The notes under the pieces: generated by a model
What the model was told of the DNA's origin: nothing
The model's database searches: none
The model's input: only the letters and a program-made list of their open reading frames with translations
Shown: one piece after another, positions 1 to 9,949 of the stretch
Numbering within the stretch: the first letter of the stretch is position 1
Layout of the letters: each line of letters begins with the position of its first letter
Assembly: GCA_009746045.1 (NCBI GenBank)
Contig: RPFO01000114.1
Location: forward strand, 1,312,176 to 1,357,243
From: Mesostigma viride
Taxonomy: Eukaryota > Streptophyta > Mesostigmatophyceae > Mesostigmatales > Mesostigmataceae
Length of the DNA: 45,068 bases
Direction of reading: 5' to 3'
Position numbers and translations under genes: made by a program

Positions 1-1125
1 GACTGTCCGGGCTTGGAGGCGCGGGCGGTGGGGTTGGAGATTAGCGTCAAAACTGAGGCGATGGTCATTGGGGCTACCAGGCGCCCGCCGCTGCCGCGGC
101 TGCTAGACGGGACGGAGGTCCCGTTCCGTGATCGCTTCAAACTGCTGGGGAGTATGCTCCCCAACACCGCCGACGATGTGGACATCCGCATCGGCCTGGC
201 CTGGGCTAGGCATCGTTTGCTCAAAACTGGCATTCGAAGGACCTGGGCGAGCACCGCAAGCAAATGGTCTTCAAGGTCCTGGTCCTCACGGTGCTCACGT
301 ATGGCGCCGAGGCATGGACGCTCACGGACACACTGGCCGCCAAGCCAGACGGCACGGTTACCAGGATGCTACGTCAGGCCCTGAATGTAGGGTTTTCCAC
401 GCATAGGTCTTTAGAATCGTTGTACCAGGGTATGCCTCGCATTTCGGACGAGATTAGACAGCGTAGGATAGCATTTGTAGGACATCTTGCTCGAACCAGT
501 CAGGTAGACACCGACATCGGCCTGGCCGGCCCCCAGCGGCTTGGCCAGCCGGGGCGGCATATCCTGACCTGGCCTGGCCCCAAGGACATTCCTAGAAAGA
601 TGGGTAAACATGCCATGACCTATCCACAGCAGTTGCTGGCCGACGTAGTGGTTCCAGCCCCGTTTGAACACCGCATTCACTCCCTCCCCCCAAACGGAGG
701 AGGCGTTTTGATGAGTAGTGTAGTTAGGATTTTCTAGACTAGATAGCTTAGAGTTAGGATAGTTCGATTACGCGGCTTCCTCCACCCCACCCATCCATCA
801 TGGAATATGTGCTACATGATCTCCCAACGGAGGCATGTTATAATTTAATTTAATTTAATTCACTCCCTCTCTCTTGCTCGGACTGCTATGCAGAACAAGA
901 AGAGGTGGAAGACGATTGTCCAGGCTCACACGCCAGCCCCTGTGGGCAAGCCCCCTCCCCCCAAGAGGAAGGGATGCTTTGCTGAGTAGAGTAGCTTGGG
1001 TTTTCTAGATTAGATTAGCTTAGACTTAGATTAGCTAGGTTTCGCGGCTTCGCCCACCTCTATCCATCCATCAAGGAATATGTGCTACATGATCTCCCAA
1101 CGGAGTCATGTTACAATTTAACCTT
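1..1125 (+). mobile_element. Non-LTR retrotransposon, 3' part of RT ORF (copy A, decayed)
   Basis: A 5'-truncated or window-cut LINE remnant. Frame 1 from base 13 reads the region after the RT catalytic core (GLEISVKTEAMVIGA, then RLLDGTEVPFRDRFKLLGS). After a frameshift near 215-262 the protein continues in another frame (FKVLVLTVLTYGAEAWTL, RQRRIAFVGHLARTSQVD) to about base 674. The ORF is interrupted at 687-857 by a nested insertion of the same family and resumes at 870, ending in a TAG stop near 985. The 3' UTR follows, with the family end signature GAATATGTGCTACATGATCT at 1077-1096 and an AT-rich tail. The family is recognised by near identity with the copy at 17422-18709. With a frameshift and an insertion it cannot encode a working protein. 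Confidence 0.85.
687..857 (+). mobile_element. Nested 5'-truncated non-LTR insertion inside copy A
   Basis: Only the last ~170 bp of the same family: the final basic codons before the stop, the 3' UTR with GGAATATGTGCTACATGATC, and a (TTTAA)n-like tail at 838-857. It is bounded by a perfect 12-bp direct repeat ATTCACTCCCTC at 675-686 and 858-869, as expected for target-primed reverse transcription. Removing it joins the host ORF cleanly (HRIHSL, then the downstream QNKKRWKTIVQAH region), as in the uninterrupted copy at 17422-18709. Confidence 0.85.
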
Positions 1126-1240
1126 TTAATTTAATTAAATGCAATCCTACCGGTCTGGCATTAATCCCGATGGCCATCCATCGGGGTTAATGCTCCGTGA
1201 TTCCCCAACGGGCACACTAGTATAATTAATTAAATAATTA
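1126..1240 (+). mobile_element. 3' terminus of another retroelement, with hairpin
   Basis: Contains a near-perfect inverted repeat: TTAATCCCGATGG at 1161-1173 and CCATCGGGGTTAA at 1178-1190, 13 bp with one G-T pair and a 4-nt loop. It is followed by TGCTCCGTGATTCCCCAACG and an AATTAATTAAATAATTAA tail. The same end motif recurs at 17281-17332 and, inverted, at 19440-19490. No coding part is recognisable, so only the 3' end is called. Confidence 0.55.
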
Positions 1241-2207
1241 AAGGTATCCGGCGATGTGTTGTCGCCAGCCGCCATGAAAACTGCTTCCGTAGTTTTCGGC
1301 CGTTTGTTAGCGTCGCAAATCACCGCAATGTGATCACGGCAATATGCACTCTAGCATAAAGGTGAGTGAATTTTTTGCAGCATTGGGGGCACCCTTGGGA
1401 AGCGTTGCACATGGGGGTTCTTCCTATGTCAGGCTCTGTTTGTGGTGCCTGCGCATGTAATCCCATCCATGGAACCCTCCGACACTTGTGCAATACTTAG
1501 TCAAGTGAAATTAATTATATAACTATTTACACAAGTGCCTTTGTTGGAAAGTAGTGGAGCATGGAACCCTCGATCACAAATGGTGGTCTCAAATGGTGGT
1601 CGCTGGATCCATCCCCATTTACGAGCATGCAATAGAAAACCTGCACTGGTTACCTGATTGGTCCACATACAGCCCATCTTTGTCCGCCAAATTAAAAAAA
1701 AGACCACACACACAATCACCAAACCAGTACAATCCATATTGCATGCTCATACTCAATTCCGACTCTCCCTTCCATCATATAATGCTGACAGAAACAGCGG
1801 GGCCGCCCTATGGTTGGGTAGAAGATGAAGCCTCAGAGACAACCCTGCCTTGCCTCTTCCAAGCCATGTCATCGAACGGGGTGGTTCATCGATGACCATG
1901 GCGCACCCTGACAGGTGACACGTGCTGTACGCACCGAATAGCTTACATGGAGGCAACCGACGCATTAGCTGCATGCCAAAAGCGGTTCTAGTCAACAGCT
2001 TTGTGCACGCGCCTCATGCAAAACCCTGCTGCTTTCAAACAAGTCAGGTTCCAAGGAGGAGAGACGTTCAGCCGTACCAGTCATGCAGACTGCCTGCCTG
2101 CATGGCACCCTAACCTTGGAGCAATCCACAACGCGACATGGGAATCCGCCACATTCTTCATCCGGACGCGCGTCCTCTTGGTCCTAACAGCAACACACGG
2201 AACCCTC
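1241..2207. other. No gene recognised; probable 3' UTR of RING gene at its right end
   Basis: The right portion (about 1940-2207) lies downstream of the minus-strand RING gene stop and is probably its 3' UTR. A TTACA at 1943-1947 reads TGTAA on the minus strand, the usual chlorophyte poly(A) signal, about 260 bases after the stop. The rest (1241-1930) is moderate GC with only short ORFs that resemble nothing I know. Confidence 0.4.
1943..1947 (-). promoter_or_regulatory. Candidate poly(A) signal (TGTAA)
   Basis: TGTAA on the minus strand, about 260 bases downstream of the RING gene stop at 2208. TGTAA is the characteristic poly(A) signal of chlorophyte nuclear genes. A five-base match is weak by itself; position supports it. 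Confidence 0.35.
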
Positions 2208-5200
2208 TCAAACTTCTTCCGTGCCGGCACGGCTGGCGGCGCCACGGCTGCTGGTGCTGGGCGCGGCGGCTTGCCTGCTGCCCCCCGGGATCTCCCCCTT
2301 GCACAGCGGGCAGGACGCGTTGATCTTGAGCCACTGGTCAACGCACTTGATGTGGAAGTGGTGCTTGCAGGGCAGCAGCCGCAGGTCCTCGTTGTCGTTA
2401 TACTCCACCAAGCAGATGCAGCAGACCTGGCCAACACCGCCGACATGGGGGGGGGCAGATGACAGCTCACCGATGACGACGATGCGCGGGACATTGCAGG
2501 CAGAGGCAGGTGGCAGGAGTAAGTGGGGCGGATGCAGATGAACGAAGAATCGTGGGTAGAAGCAAGGAAACAATGGCGGGGTTGACCACATCCCCAGGGA
2601 AGAAAGTGGGGCCCAGCTTCAGTTCTCCCACTACCCCACCCCTGCCCTGGTGGCGACAAACAAGGCTCCCACGCTTACCTTTCCCACGTCCACTGCTATG
2701 ATGTGCCGCCATACCAGCAATGAGGGGCCCCACGTGGCAGGTAGAAGCAAAGCCCCCTTCGCCTCCTCCTCGCACACACAACGAGCCACCTTTCCCCCCC
2801 CCCCCCATGTCAAGCATGAGCTGCGGGGCTGTGCAGAGGCCCAGACAAAGTGTGGCATGACGGCACAGAGCCTCTCTAACCCTCGTAAAGAATGCAGCTG
2901 GCAGCAGCTATCACGGGCCCCTCTGTAGGAGCGCCTGCAGCCAGCACAGCACCCTCCTGCCTGTCCCCATGCCCATTCTACGGGTACCCGAAGCACAGCT
3001 TTCTACCCACAACCGTCCCATGGCGCAGTGGCAGGGGGGCGACAATTAATGGCACCACAAGGTGGGTTCAGGATGCACAAAGCTCAGCGGAGCGCCTCTA
3101 AAGCTATCACTTGGAAATGGCCAACTACGCAAACCATCATCCTCCATCACCTGAAATACCAGAACCCCCTAAACAGATAGACAAACGGTGCCCGATCACC
3201 ACCCACCCACCCCATCATCCACAAGAACCTACAATCCTTACCGCATCGTCAACCAGCCGCCCACTCACTACAGAATCCACAACACACACACCCCCCCCCC
3301 CCCCCCCCCCACTCCATCATCGGCACTAACCGGCAGCCAACGATAATTACCCTTCCGTACAACCAACAAGCACGCACAACGTTGTCCGCGGTCACACACA
3401 TCGAACATGTCATCAACTAACAGTACCCCAACAGCCAAGCACGCACCACATCCCCCGCAGTCCCCCGAATTGCATCAAAAGCAACCACCCTTCATGATAA
3501 CCCTACACACTCATCCATCGCATCGTCCACAGTAACCTACACCCCACGTACCGCATCGTCCGCGGTGACAGGCATGTCCCCCACCGCGCCCACCAGCGGG
3601 TCGTCCTGCGCCGACGCGTCGCCCACGGGGGCACCGGCTGCACTAGCTCCGCCATTATTGCTACCCGCGCCGCTACTACTGCTGGCAGCCGCAGTGGACG
3701 GGCCTGCCTTGTCGCCTGGTCGCTGGGCGGTTGGCTGCCAGGTGGACAAGCAGCATGGGTGTGGGTGCAAGCCGCATGAGTGCGGGTGGACAGTGGACCG
3801 GGAGGGGAACTGCTACGTGAGTCCGTTGGCCACCAGAGGCCGGCAAAAGCGTGGATACATGGACATTATGCTAGAGTGACCAGAGGGACAGGAGGACATG
3901 ATGCACACACACACACACACACGCCCGCCTGTCCGCCCCTGCCCGCCCCCCCCCCCCCCCCCCGCCCGCCCATCCGCCCGCCCGCCTGCCCGCCAGGCAC
4001 TGCGCGCTGGGACTTCCAGCGGAGAGAGCACGGCACGTTTTGTCAGAACACAGCAGAGGACAGGGGAGTAGGCGTTGCGAGAGCCACCCCTGGCACAGGG
4101 GGTCGGTTGGTCTGGACCTAGGAGCGCACGGGGGGGGGGGGGGGGGGGGGTTCCTGAGGGGGGGCCGGTGTTCCTGACGGGGGGGCGGTGTTCCCATGGA
4201 TCCGACAGCAAGCCATCCCGTTCTGCACACCACATGCCCCGCTTGTTGCTGCCCCCCCCTGTCACGTCTGCACGGGGCCCATTACCCTCCGATCTTCCAC
4301 CTTTCCCTCCAACTGTTCCCTCATCGAACCTTGCGAAGCCGTAGTCACTGTTTGCCTTCCAACACTTTCTTTTTCCTCCACAACACGAACGAAACCGTCC
4401 TTGCGCTCTCCCCCCCCCCCCCCAATCCCCCCCCTTCCCCGGCAATCAAACGCCTCTTGGCCCCCCTCCCCAATGCCGGAACTCATCCCCCCTGTAGCAG
4501 AGTGATGCCCCCCCCCTCTCCCCACTTCCCCCTGCCGCCGGCAGTCAGCCCCCTCTGAGCTAGGGACACTTCCCCCCGATCCCGCAAGCACCCACCGTCT
4601 TCTTGAACTTGGTCACGGGCAGGCTGCGTATGGCCTGCTCGGTGGCCCCCTTGCCGTGCATCGGGTCCGACATGGTGGCCAGCACCAGGATCACGCAGGG
4701 CAGGCAGCAGCAGATGGCGAGGCAGAGCACCAGCGGCAGCGCGTACACGATGAAGCCGGCGACCACGAAGATGAGCGTGATGCTGGTGGGAGGCCAGGGC
4801 CAGGGCGAGGGCAAGGGCAAGGGCGAGGAACAGGGCAGGGGTGACCACGAGGGTGAGAGAGATGCTGGTAGCGGGGGCAAGGGCAGGCGGCGACACGCGC
4901 ATGATTAGGCGCACAAAGGGTGGGGTGGGGTGGGGTGGTGTGAGGGGGAAAGCGAGAAGGGTGGGCTGTGCCAACAGTGGGGGGGCACGAGGCAGTGCAC
5001 CGCACAAGGTAAGCACACCTCCTCTGGTTTAGGTCTCGTCCGTGGTAGCAGGACTATGCCGTGTCAGCACCTCTTCTCTGCTGAGGGGACATGCGCGCGC
5101 GACATGGCGACCACGCAGCAAGGTGGGTGAGGTGCCATTGGGGGGGGGGGAGAGCATGACGGGGGCCACGAAATAACAGCCATGTGGCGATGACAAGGTG

Positions 5201-8200
5201 GCGCTAGTGTGGCCCGCCGCATGCGTGCAGGGGCGAGCCCTGGCCTCATGTGCCAGCTGTCAAGTAATCTGCTGAAAAAAACATATCACAAGCCAGCTGT
5301 ACCACAGGTGTCAGCAAACGACCTACATCAGGTGTCAGCAAACGACCTACATGCAGTAAAAATAAACGACCTACATCCAGTAAACAGTAAATGACCTACA
5401 TGCAGTAAACAGTAAACGACCTACATCCAGGAAACAGTAAACGACCTACATGCAGTAAACATGAACGACCTACATGCAGGAAACAGTAAACGACCTACAT
5501 GCAGTAAACATGAACGACCTACATGCAGTAAACAGTAAACGACCTACATGCAGTAAACATGAACGACCTACATGCAGTAAACAGTAAACGACCTACATCA
5601 AGTAAACAGTAAACGACCTACATGCAGTATGGTTAACGACCTACATGCAGTAAACGGTAAACCAAGAATCTAGGAGCCAGCCACCAAGCACGGGCGTGCC
5701 CCCCCCCAGGCGTGCAGGGCGGTGCCACTGTACACCCGAATAGTGGGTCCACCATCTCCATGTCGTGTCATGTTCTGCATTTGCCCACTGCCCCTACGGC
5801 TCCTCCAGCCAACCCCCTTGCGCCAGCGTCACCGCGCAGCGCTCAGCACACCAAACACAACGCAGCCGGACTGGGCGGCATCCCCATGGATGCGCCACAT
5901 GGCAGGCGGCATCCACATCCCCAGGGAGCGTCCCGACGAGGCGAATGTACATGTGAGGCGCACACGCCACCACGCGGACAAACACGCGACATCCATTCCA
6001 AACAACGCAGGGGGGCTCGGGAGATACGCCAAGCTGATGGAGCATGGACAGTAAACAATGAAGGAAGGATGGACAGTAAACAATGAAGGAAGGATGGACA
6101 GTAAACAATGAAGGATGGACAGTGAACAATGAAGGAAGGATGGACAGTAAACAATGAAGGAAGGATGGACAGTAAACAATGAAGGAAGGATGGACAGTGA
6201 ACAATGAAGGAAGGATGGACAGTAAACAATGAAGGAAGGATGGACAGTAAACAACGAAGGAAGGATGGACAGTAAACAATGAAGGATGGATGGACAGTAA
6301 ACAATGAAGGAAGGATTGGCAGTAAACAATGAAGGATGGATAGAAAACAATGAAGGAAGGATTGGCAGTAAACAATGAAGGATGGATGGATAGAAAACAA
6401 TGAAGGAAGGATTGGCAGTAAACAATGAAGGATGGATGGATAGAAAACAATGAAGGAAGGACGGACAGTAAACAATGAAGGATGGATGATGGATGACGGC
6501 CCATGGGTGATGGGTGATGGAAGATGGGTGATGGAATGGAGAATTGCCTACCGGAACAGCTGCGGCGCGTCGCGCGCGTCGTTGGTGCTGTTGTACAGCC
6601 ACAGGTTGCCCAGCAGGAACCAGGACGTCCAGAACATCTCCAGCACTGCACGACGGGGGGGGGGCGGGGGCCAAGCAGCCACACAGAGGGCATCCGTTGA
6701 CACACTTGTGCGCAGGAAGCTGGAGGTCCAGAACATCTCCAACAGCGCAAGTGCCAAGTATGAGGAGAAGGGGGCAGTGCACAGGGGGTCTGCAAAGCCA
6801 GGGAGTCCCATCACCAATGGGGTGCGTGAGGCCAAGCAACCACGCAGAGGCAAGACGTGTCAGAATCACTGGCTGACTCGGGGGCCGAGCGCCAGCACAA
6901 GGCACACGTAAGTGCCAAACCGACGTGATTGCCGAGTGTCCCGAGGCACCGCAGTGACCACAGGTGGGCGTGCGAGCGGGCGCAGAGTGGAGCGACACTG
7001 GGCGGTGGGCGCACGGGCGTGGGAGTAGAGTGGTGCACGTGCGTGGAGGGGACGCGCACACGCTCGCACGCACAAGCACAGCAGGTACAAGCGCACGCAC
7101 ACGCACACTCGCCCTCGCATGGTTATGCCGCCGCACAGGGCAGCTACACATACCCAGGGTGGTGGTAAGCTTGTGGGGGCTGCCCTACTGCTGGGGGAAG
7201 GGTCGGGCGAATGCCCGCCAGAAGGGCTGGGGCAAAATTACACTACCCCATGGGGTCCGACATCACGATGATAACAGCAGAAGCAGGACACGCAGGACCA
7301 CCCCACCCACGCGACCATGCGCCTCAACCCCACCCCGACGTCCCTGTGCCTGGTGGCCCGCTGGTGGCCCCCTAGTGCATGCTGGGCCCTGGTGCATCCC
7401 CCTTCATGTCTTTGCGGGAACTGCATGAGAGTCAACCCCGCTTCACCCCCCTCCACCGCTACCAGCTCCTGCTGGCCACACTCCAGTACAAAATTGGGTT
7501 CCGACGACTTTACAGGGTGTCCACCGATGGATTCTCGCTCGCCACGCGGGTCCTCGCCTCGCTAACCAGGGCCGCGCGATACCGCCACAATAAGCCTCGC
7601 TGGTCGTGCCACCTGCCTGCCTCTGCACGATTGAGCACCTGCCTGCCTCTGCACGATTGAGCACTTGCCTGCCTCTGCACGATTGAGCACCTGCCTGCCT
7701 CTGCACGATTGAGCACTTGCCTGCCTCTGCACGATTGAGCACTTGCCTGCCTCTGCACGATTGAGCACTTGCCTGCCTCTGCACGATTGAGCACTTGCCT
7801 GCCTCTGCACGATTGAGCACCTGCCTGCCTCTGCACGATTGAGCACTTGCCTGCCTCTGCACGATTGAGCACCTGCCTGCCTCTGCACGATTGAGCACTT
7901 GCCTGCCTCTGCACGATTGAGCACTTGCCTGCCTCTGCACGATTGAGCACTTGCCTGCCTCTGCACGATTGAGCACTTGCCTGCCTCTGCACGATTGAGC
8001 ACTTGCCTGCCTCTGCACGGTTGAACATGGCTGGCACTTGCGAGTTTGCGAACGCGTCCCCCCCCCCTTGCGAGATCTCGTAGCGGAAGCGCAGTTTGGC
8101 GGTGAGCAGCGCCATAACAGCCACGGCGTGCAGCCCGTAGCCGCCCACCCACAGGCGCAAGGGGGCGTGCGGGTGCTCCTCCGTCGACAGCGACAGAACA

Positions 8201-9320
8201 ACGATGCAGGCGACCACCTGGACCAGGTAGGAAAGCGGCGGGGGGGGGGGGGGAAGGAAGGCGAGGGGGGGGAAGGAACGCAAGGGACGAGGAGAGAGGA
8301 GAAATGGGGGGGGGGGGGGAACCGGGGGAAAAAAGGGGCGTGGCAGCCATGGATATATACGAGAACCAGCAATTAGTCCAAGGTGGTAGAAGCACAGAAA
8401 TGGCAGCAATTGGTCCCGGGCGACCGGATGACAGCAGATATCCATACAGGGAGTTCCGATAATGACCAATTTTAGAGCGTGCGTTGCCAATACTAGTCAA
8501 GGCGTTCTCATCAAGGCATGTCACTAGTCGAGGCGTCCGCATGTCACCCGCCGGCGCTCCCCTGCTGCCACCCACACATGCTGGCCTTCTGACACGCTAA
8601 AGGAAATTAGCTGCTGCTGATCACCGCCACCATTGCGCCTGGCTGGCATCCGGACGAGGTCACTGGGCGTGAGCCCCTGCATGATACCACCGGTACCCAC
8701 GGTGGAAGCCATCGAGCCTCACCCTGCGCTACCCAGGTATGCACGGAACCACCACCACACAATGCTTGCGGGGCCCCTCGGGATGCGCCTTAGCGGGCCT
8801 CTACCCGCCAATAAAGATGTGGCGATTGGGGGGGAGGCGCTGCCAACCCAAACGGTCGACATATGGCGACACGACGCCGACTGATCACTGGCCACTGTAA
8901 ACCCACCATCCTGTACTCCGAGACGGGTAGGGTGCGCGTGCGCCAATACCCCCACCATCCTGTACTCCGAGGCGGGTAGGGTGCGCGTGCGCCAATACCA
9001 GCGGCACACACAAGCAAGCAACGGAGCGCGTGCGTGGATGCGCTGCAGAAAATGGGGGCAAAGCGGGCAGACAACGGGCCGAGCACGGGCAGAGGAGAGC
9101 CTACCTGTGCTATCCGCACCATCATCTCGAGGGCAAGGAACAAGGTGGTGGACCGCAGGCTGCGCCGCTGGTTGCTCACGTGCTCGTTCGCGTTGGTACG
9201 CACGCGCTGCACAGCGCTGCTGCGCTGGGAGGGGTGACCGCCGCTCGCACCGCCGTCAGCACCGCCGCTACTACTGGTGGCGGCATCCCCGCTGGTCCCA
9301 TGGCCAGGGCTGTTGCACAA
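2208..9320 (-). CDS. Membrane-anchored RING-H2 E3 ubiquitin ligase, multi-exon
   Basis: Exons readable in transcript order: 9320-9105 (5' limit uncertain), 8217-8038, 6645-6552, 4782-4596, 3707-3552, 2426-2208. The C-terminus is a RING-H2 finger with spacing C-x2-C-x14-C-x-H-x2-H-x2-C-x10-C-x2-C (CCICLVEY ... CPLCK), expected to recruit an E2 and transfer ubiquitin. Upstream exons carry hydrophobic segments (VVACIVVLSLS; GLHAVAVMALL; VLEMFWTSWFLLGNLWLYNS; ITLIFVVAGFIVYALPLVLC; LAICCCLPCVILVLATM). This is the order of plant membrane RING proteins of the At1g63170/At1g68070 type, including the ADDA-VCCICL linker. Donors and acceptors are GT-AG; the last four exons join in phase. The junction 8038 to 6645 does not (phase 0 to 1), so at least one short exon between them is unresolved. 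No in-frame ATG is seen in the first exon, so the start lies upstream. Introns are packed with minisatellites. Confidence 0.85.
2660..5200. repeat. Poly-C / poly-G and (CA)n tracts in RING gene introns
   Basis: The last two introns and their surroundings contain homopolymer C or G runs of about 10-18 bases (about 2801, 3291, 3949, 4131, 4412, 5140) and (CA)n at 3903-3920. Apart from the exons at 4596-4782 and 3552-3707, nothing coding is supported here. ORFs in the runs (proline- or glycine-rich) are compositional. Confidence 0.7.
5316..5660. repeat. Minisatellite, ~22-25-bp unit, about 14 copies
   Basis: Imperfect tandem copies with core AACGACCTACATGCAGTAAA and length variants of 22-26 bp, lying in the RING gene intron between exons 6645-6552 and 4782-4596. 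No unique spacers separate the copies. In the transcribed (minus) sense each unit holds TGTAGGTCG, which has a GT dinucleotide in a loosely donor-like context, but it is not a copy of the flanking exon edge. Confidence 0.85.
6050..6480. repeat. Minisatellite, 25-bp unit, about 17 copies
   Basis: Tandem copies of a 25-bp purine-rich unit (core AACAATGAAGGAAGGATGGA plus CAGTA) with 21- and 29-bp variants, in the same RING gene intron and immediately downstream (minus sense) of the exon ending at 6552. On the minus strand the unit is pyrimidine-rich, which produces the spurious repetitive ORFs (Y-C-P-S-F-L-H-C) seen in all three minus frames. Confidence 0.85.
6711..6752 (-). repeat. Partial duplicate of RING exon 6645-6552
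   Basis: Minus strand reads LLEMFWTSSFL, a diverged copy of the real exon start VLEMFWTSWFL at 6645-6612, about 100 bp upstream in the transcript. The shared core on the plus strand is GTCCAGAACATCTCCA. No AG acceptor sits just before this copy, so it is probably a non-spliced pseudo-exon. Confidence 0.65.
7615..8030. repeat. Minisatellite, 26-bp unit, 16 copies, donor-like
   Basis: Sixteen near-identical copies at exact 26-bp spacing (starts 7615 to 8005) in the intron immediately after the exon ending at 8038. In transcript sense the exon ends CGCAA|GTGCCA, and each unit contains GGCAA|GTGCTC or GGCAG|GTGCTC, so GCAAGTGC is reiterated down the intron. Long ORFs across it arise because the array is stop-free in several frames and are not genes. 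Confidence 0.9.
8902..8999. repeat. Two tandem copies of a 49-bp unit
   Basis: CCCACCATCCTGTACTCCGA begins at 8902 and again at 8951, continuing in parallel through GGGTAGGGTGCGCGTGCGCC. It lies in the RING gene intron between exons 9105 and 8217. There is one difference (AGACGGG against AGGCGGG) within the aligned part. Confidence 0.85.
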
Positions 9321-9334
9321 GCGGATGGACGATC

Positions 9335-9510
9335 GATCGTTCGTTCGTTCGTTCGTTCGTTCGTTCGTTCGTTCGTTCGTTCGTTCGTTCGTTCGTTCGT
9401 TCGTTCGTTCGTTCGTTCGTTCGTTCGTTCGTTCGTTCGTTCGTTCGTTCGTTCGTTCGTTCGTTCGTTCGTTCGTTCGTTCGTTCGTTCGTTCGTTCGT
9501 TCGTTCGTTC
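9335..9510. repeat. (TCGT)n tetranucleotide microsatellite, ~44 units
   Basis: An uninterrupted TCGT/ACGA tract of about 176 bp. It sits just upstream (transcript sense) of the first readable RING gene exon and is open in all frames (FVRS repeats on plus, NERT on minus). Confidence 0.95.
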
Positions 9511-9755
9511 AGGTCATGCGGGGTGTGGTGAGGCTAAGGCGCAAGGCAGGCACATGTGGCAGTAGCACAGTTGCTACAATCAGGTGTGTGGGGCGGCGGT
9601 CACAAGGATACCCCGATGCGCGCGATTGCAACCTATCTCCCCTCCCTGTGGGCCCGGCCACTGCAGAACGCGCCAGCTGGCATACATTCCAAATTGCAAG
9701 CATGTCGCCAAGAGATGCTCTTGTGCACGGCACCCTGAAGGGGCATCCGTTCTGT

Positions 9756-9891
9756 GCCATGCCATGCCATGCCATGCCATGCCATGCCATGCCATGCCAT
9801 GCCATGCCATGCCATGCCATGCCATGCCATGCCATGCCATGCCATGCCATGCCATGCCATGCCATGCCATGCCATGCCATGCCATGCCATG
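9756..9891. repeat. (CCATG)n pentanucleotide microsatellite, ~27 units
   Basis: A pure CCATG tract of about 136 bp. An ATG in every unit makes several spurious ORFs (MPCHA and AWHGM repeats). Confidence 0.95.
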
Positions 9892-9949
9892 ACGTGCGTT
9901 GCGATGTGGTGTGGTGCGCACCCCCCCCCCCCCCCCCCCAGTAACACTC

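Noticed and set aside
2631-2996. Several overlapping ORFs around 2.5-3.0 kb
   Set aside because: They are frames through the RING gene intron with poly-C runs. They lack family similarity, and the exon at 2426-2208 already joins to 3552 in phase.
5316-5660. CRISPR-like regular repeats
   Set aside because: Copies are contiguous and differ only by small variants; there are no unique spacers, and the surrounding genes are eukaryotic with introns.
8981-9944. FVRS and MPCHA repeat ORFs
   Set aside because: Products of (TCGT)n and (CCATG)n microsatellites.
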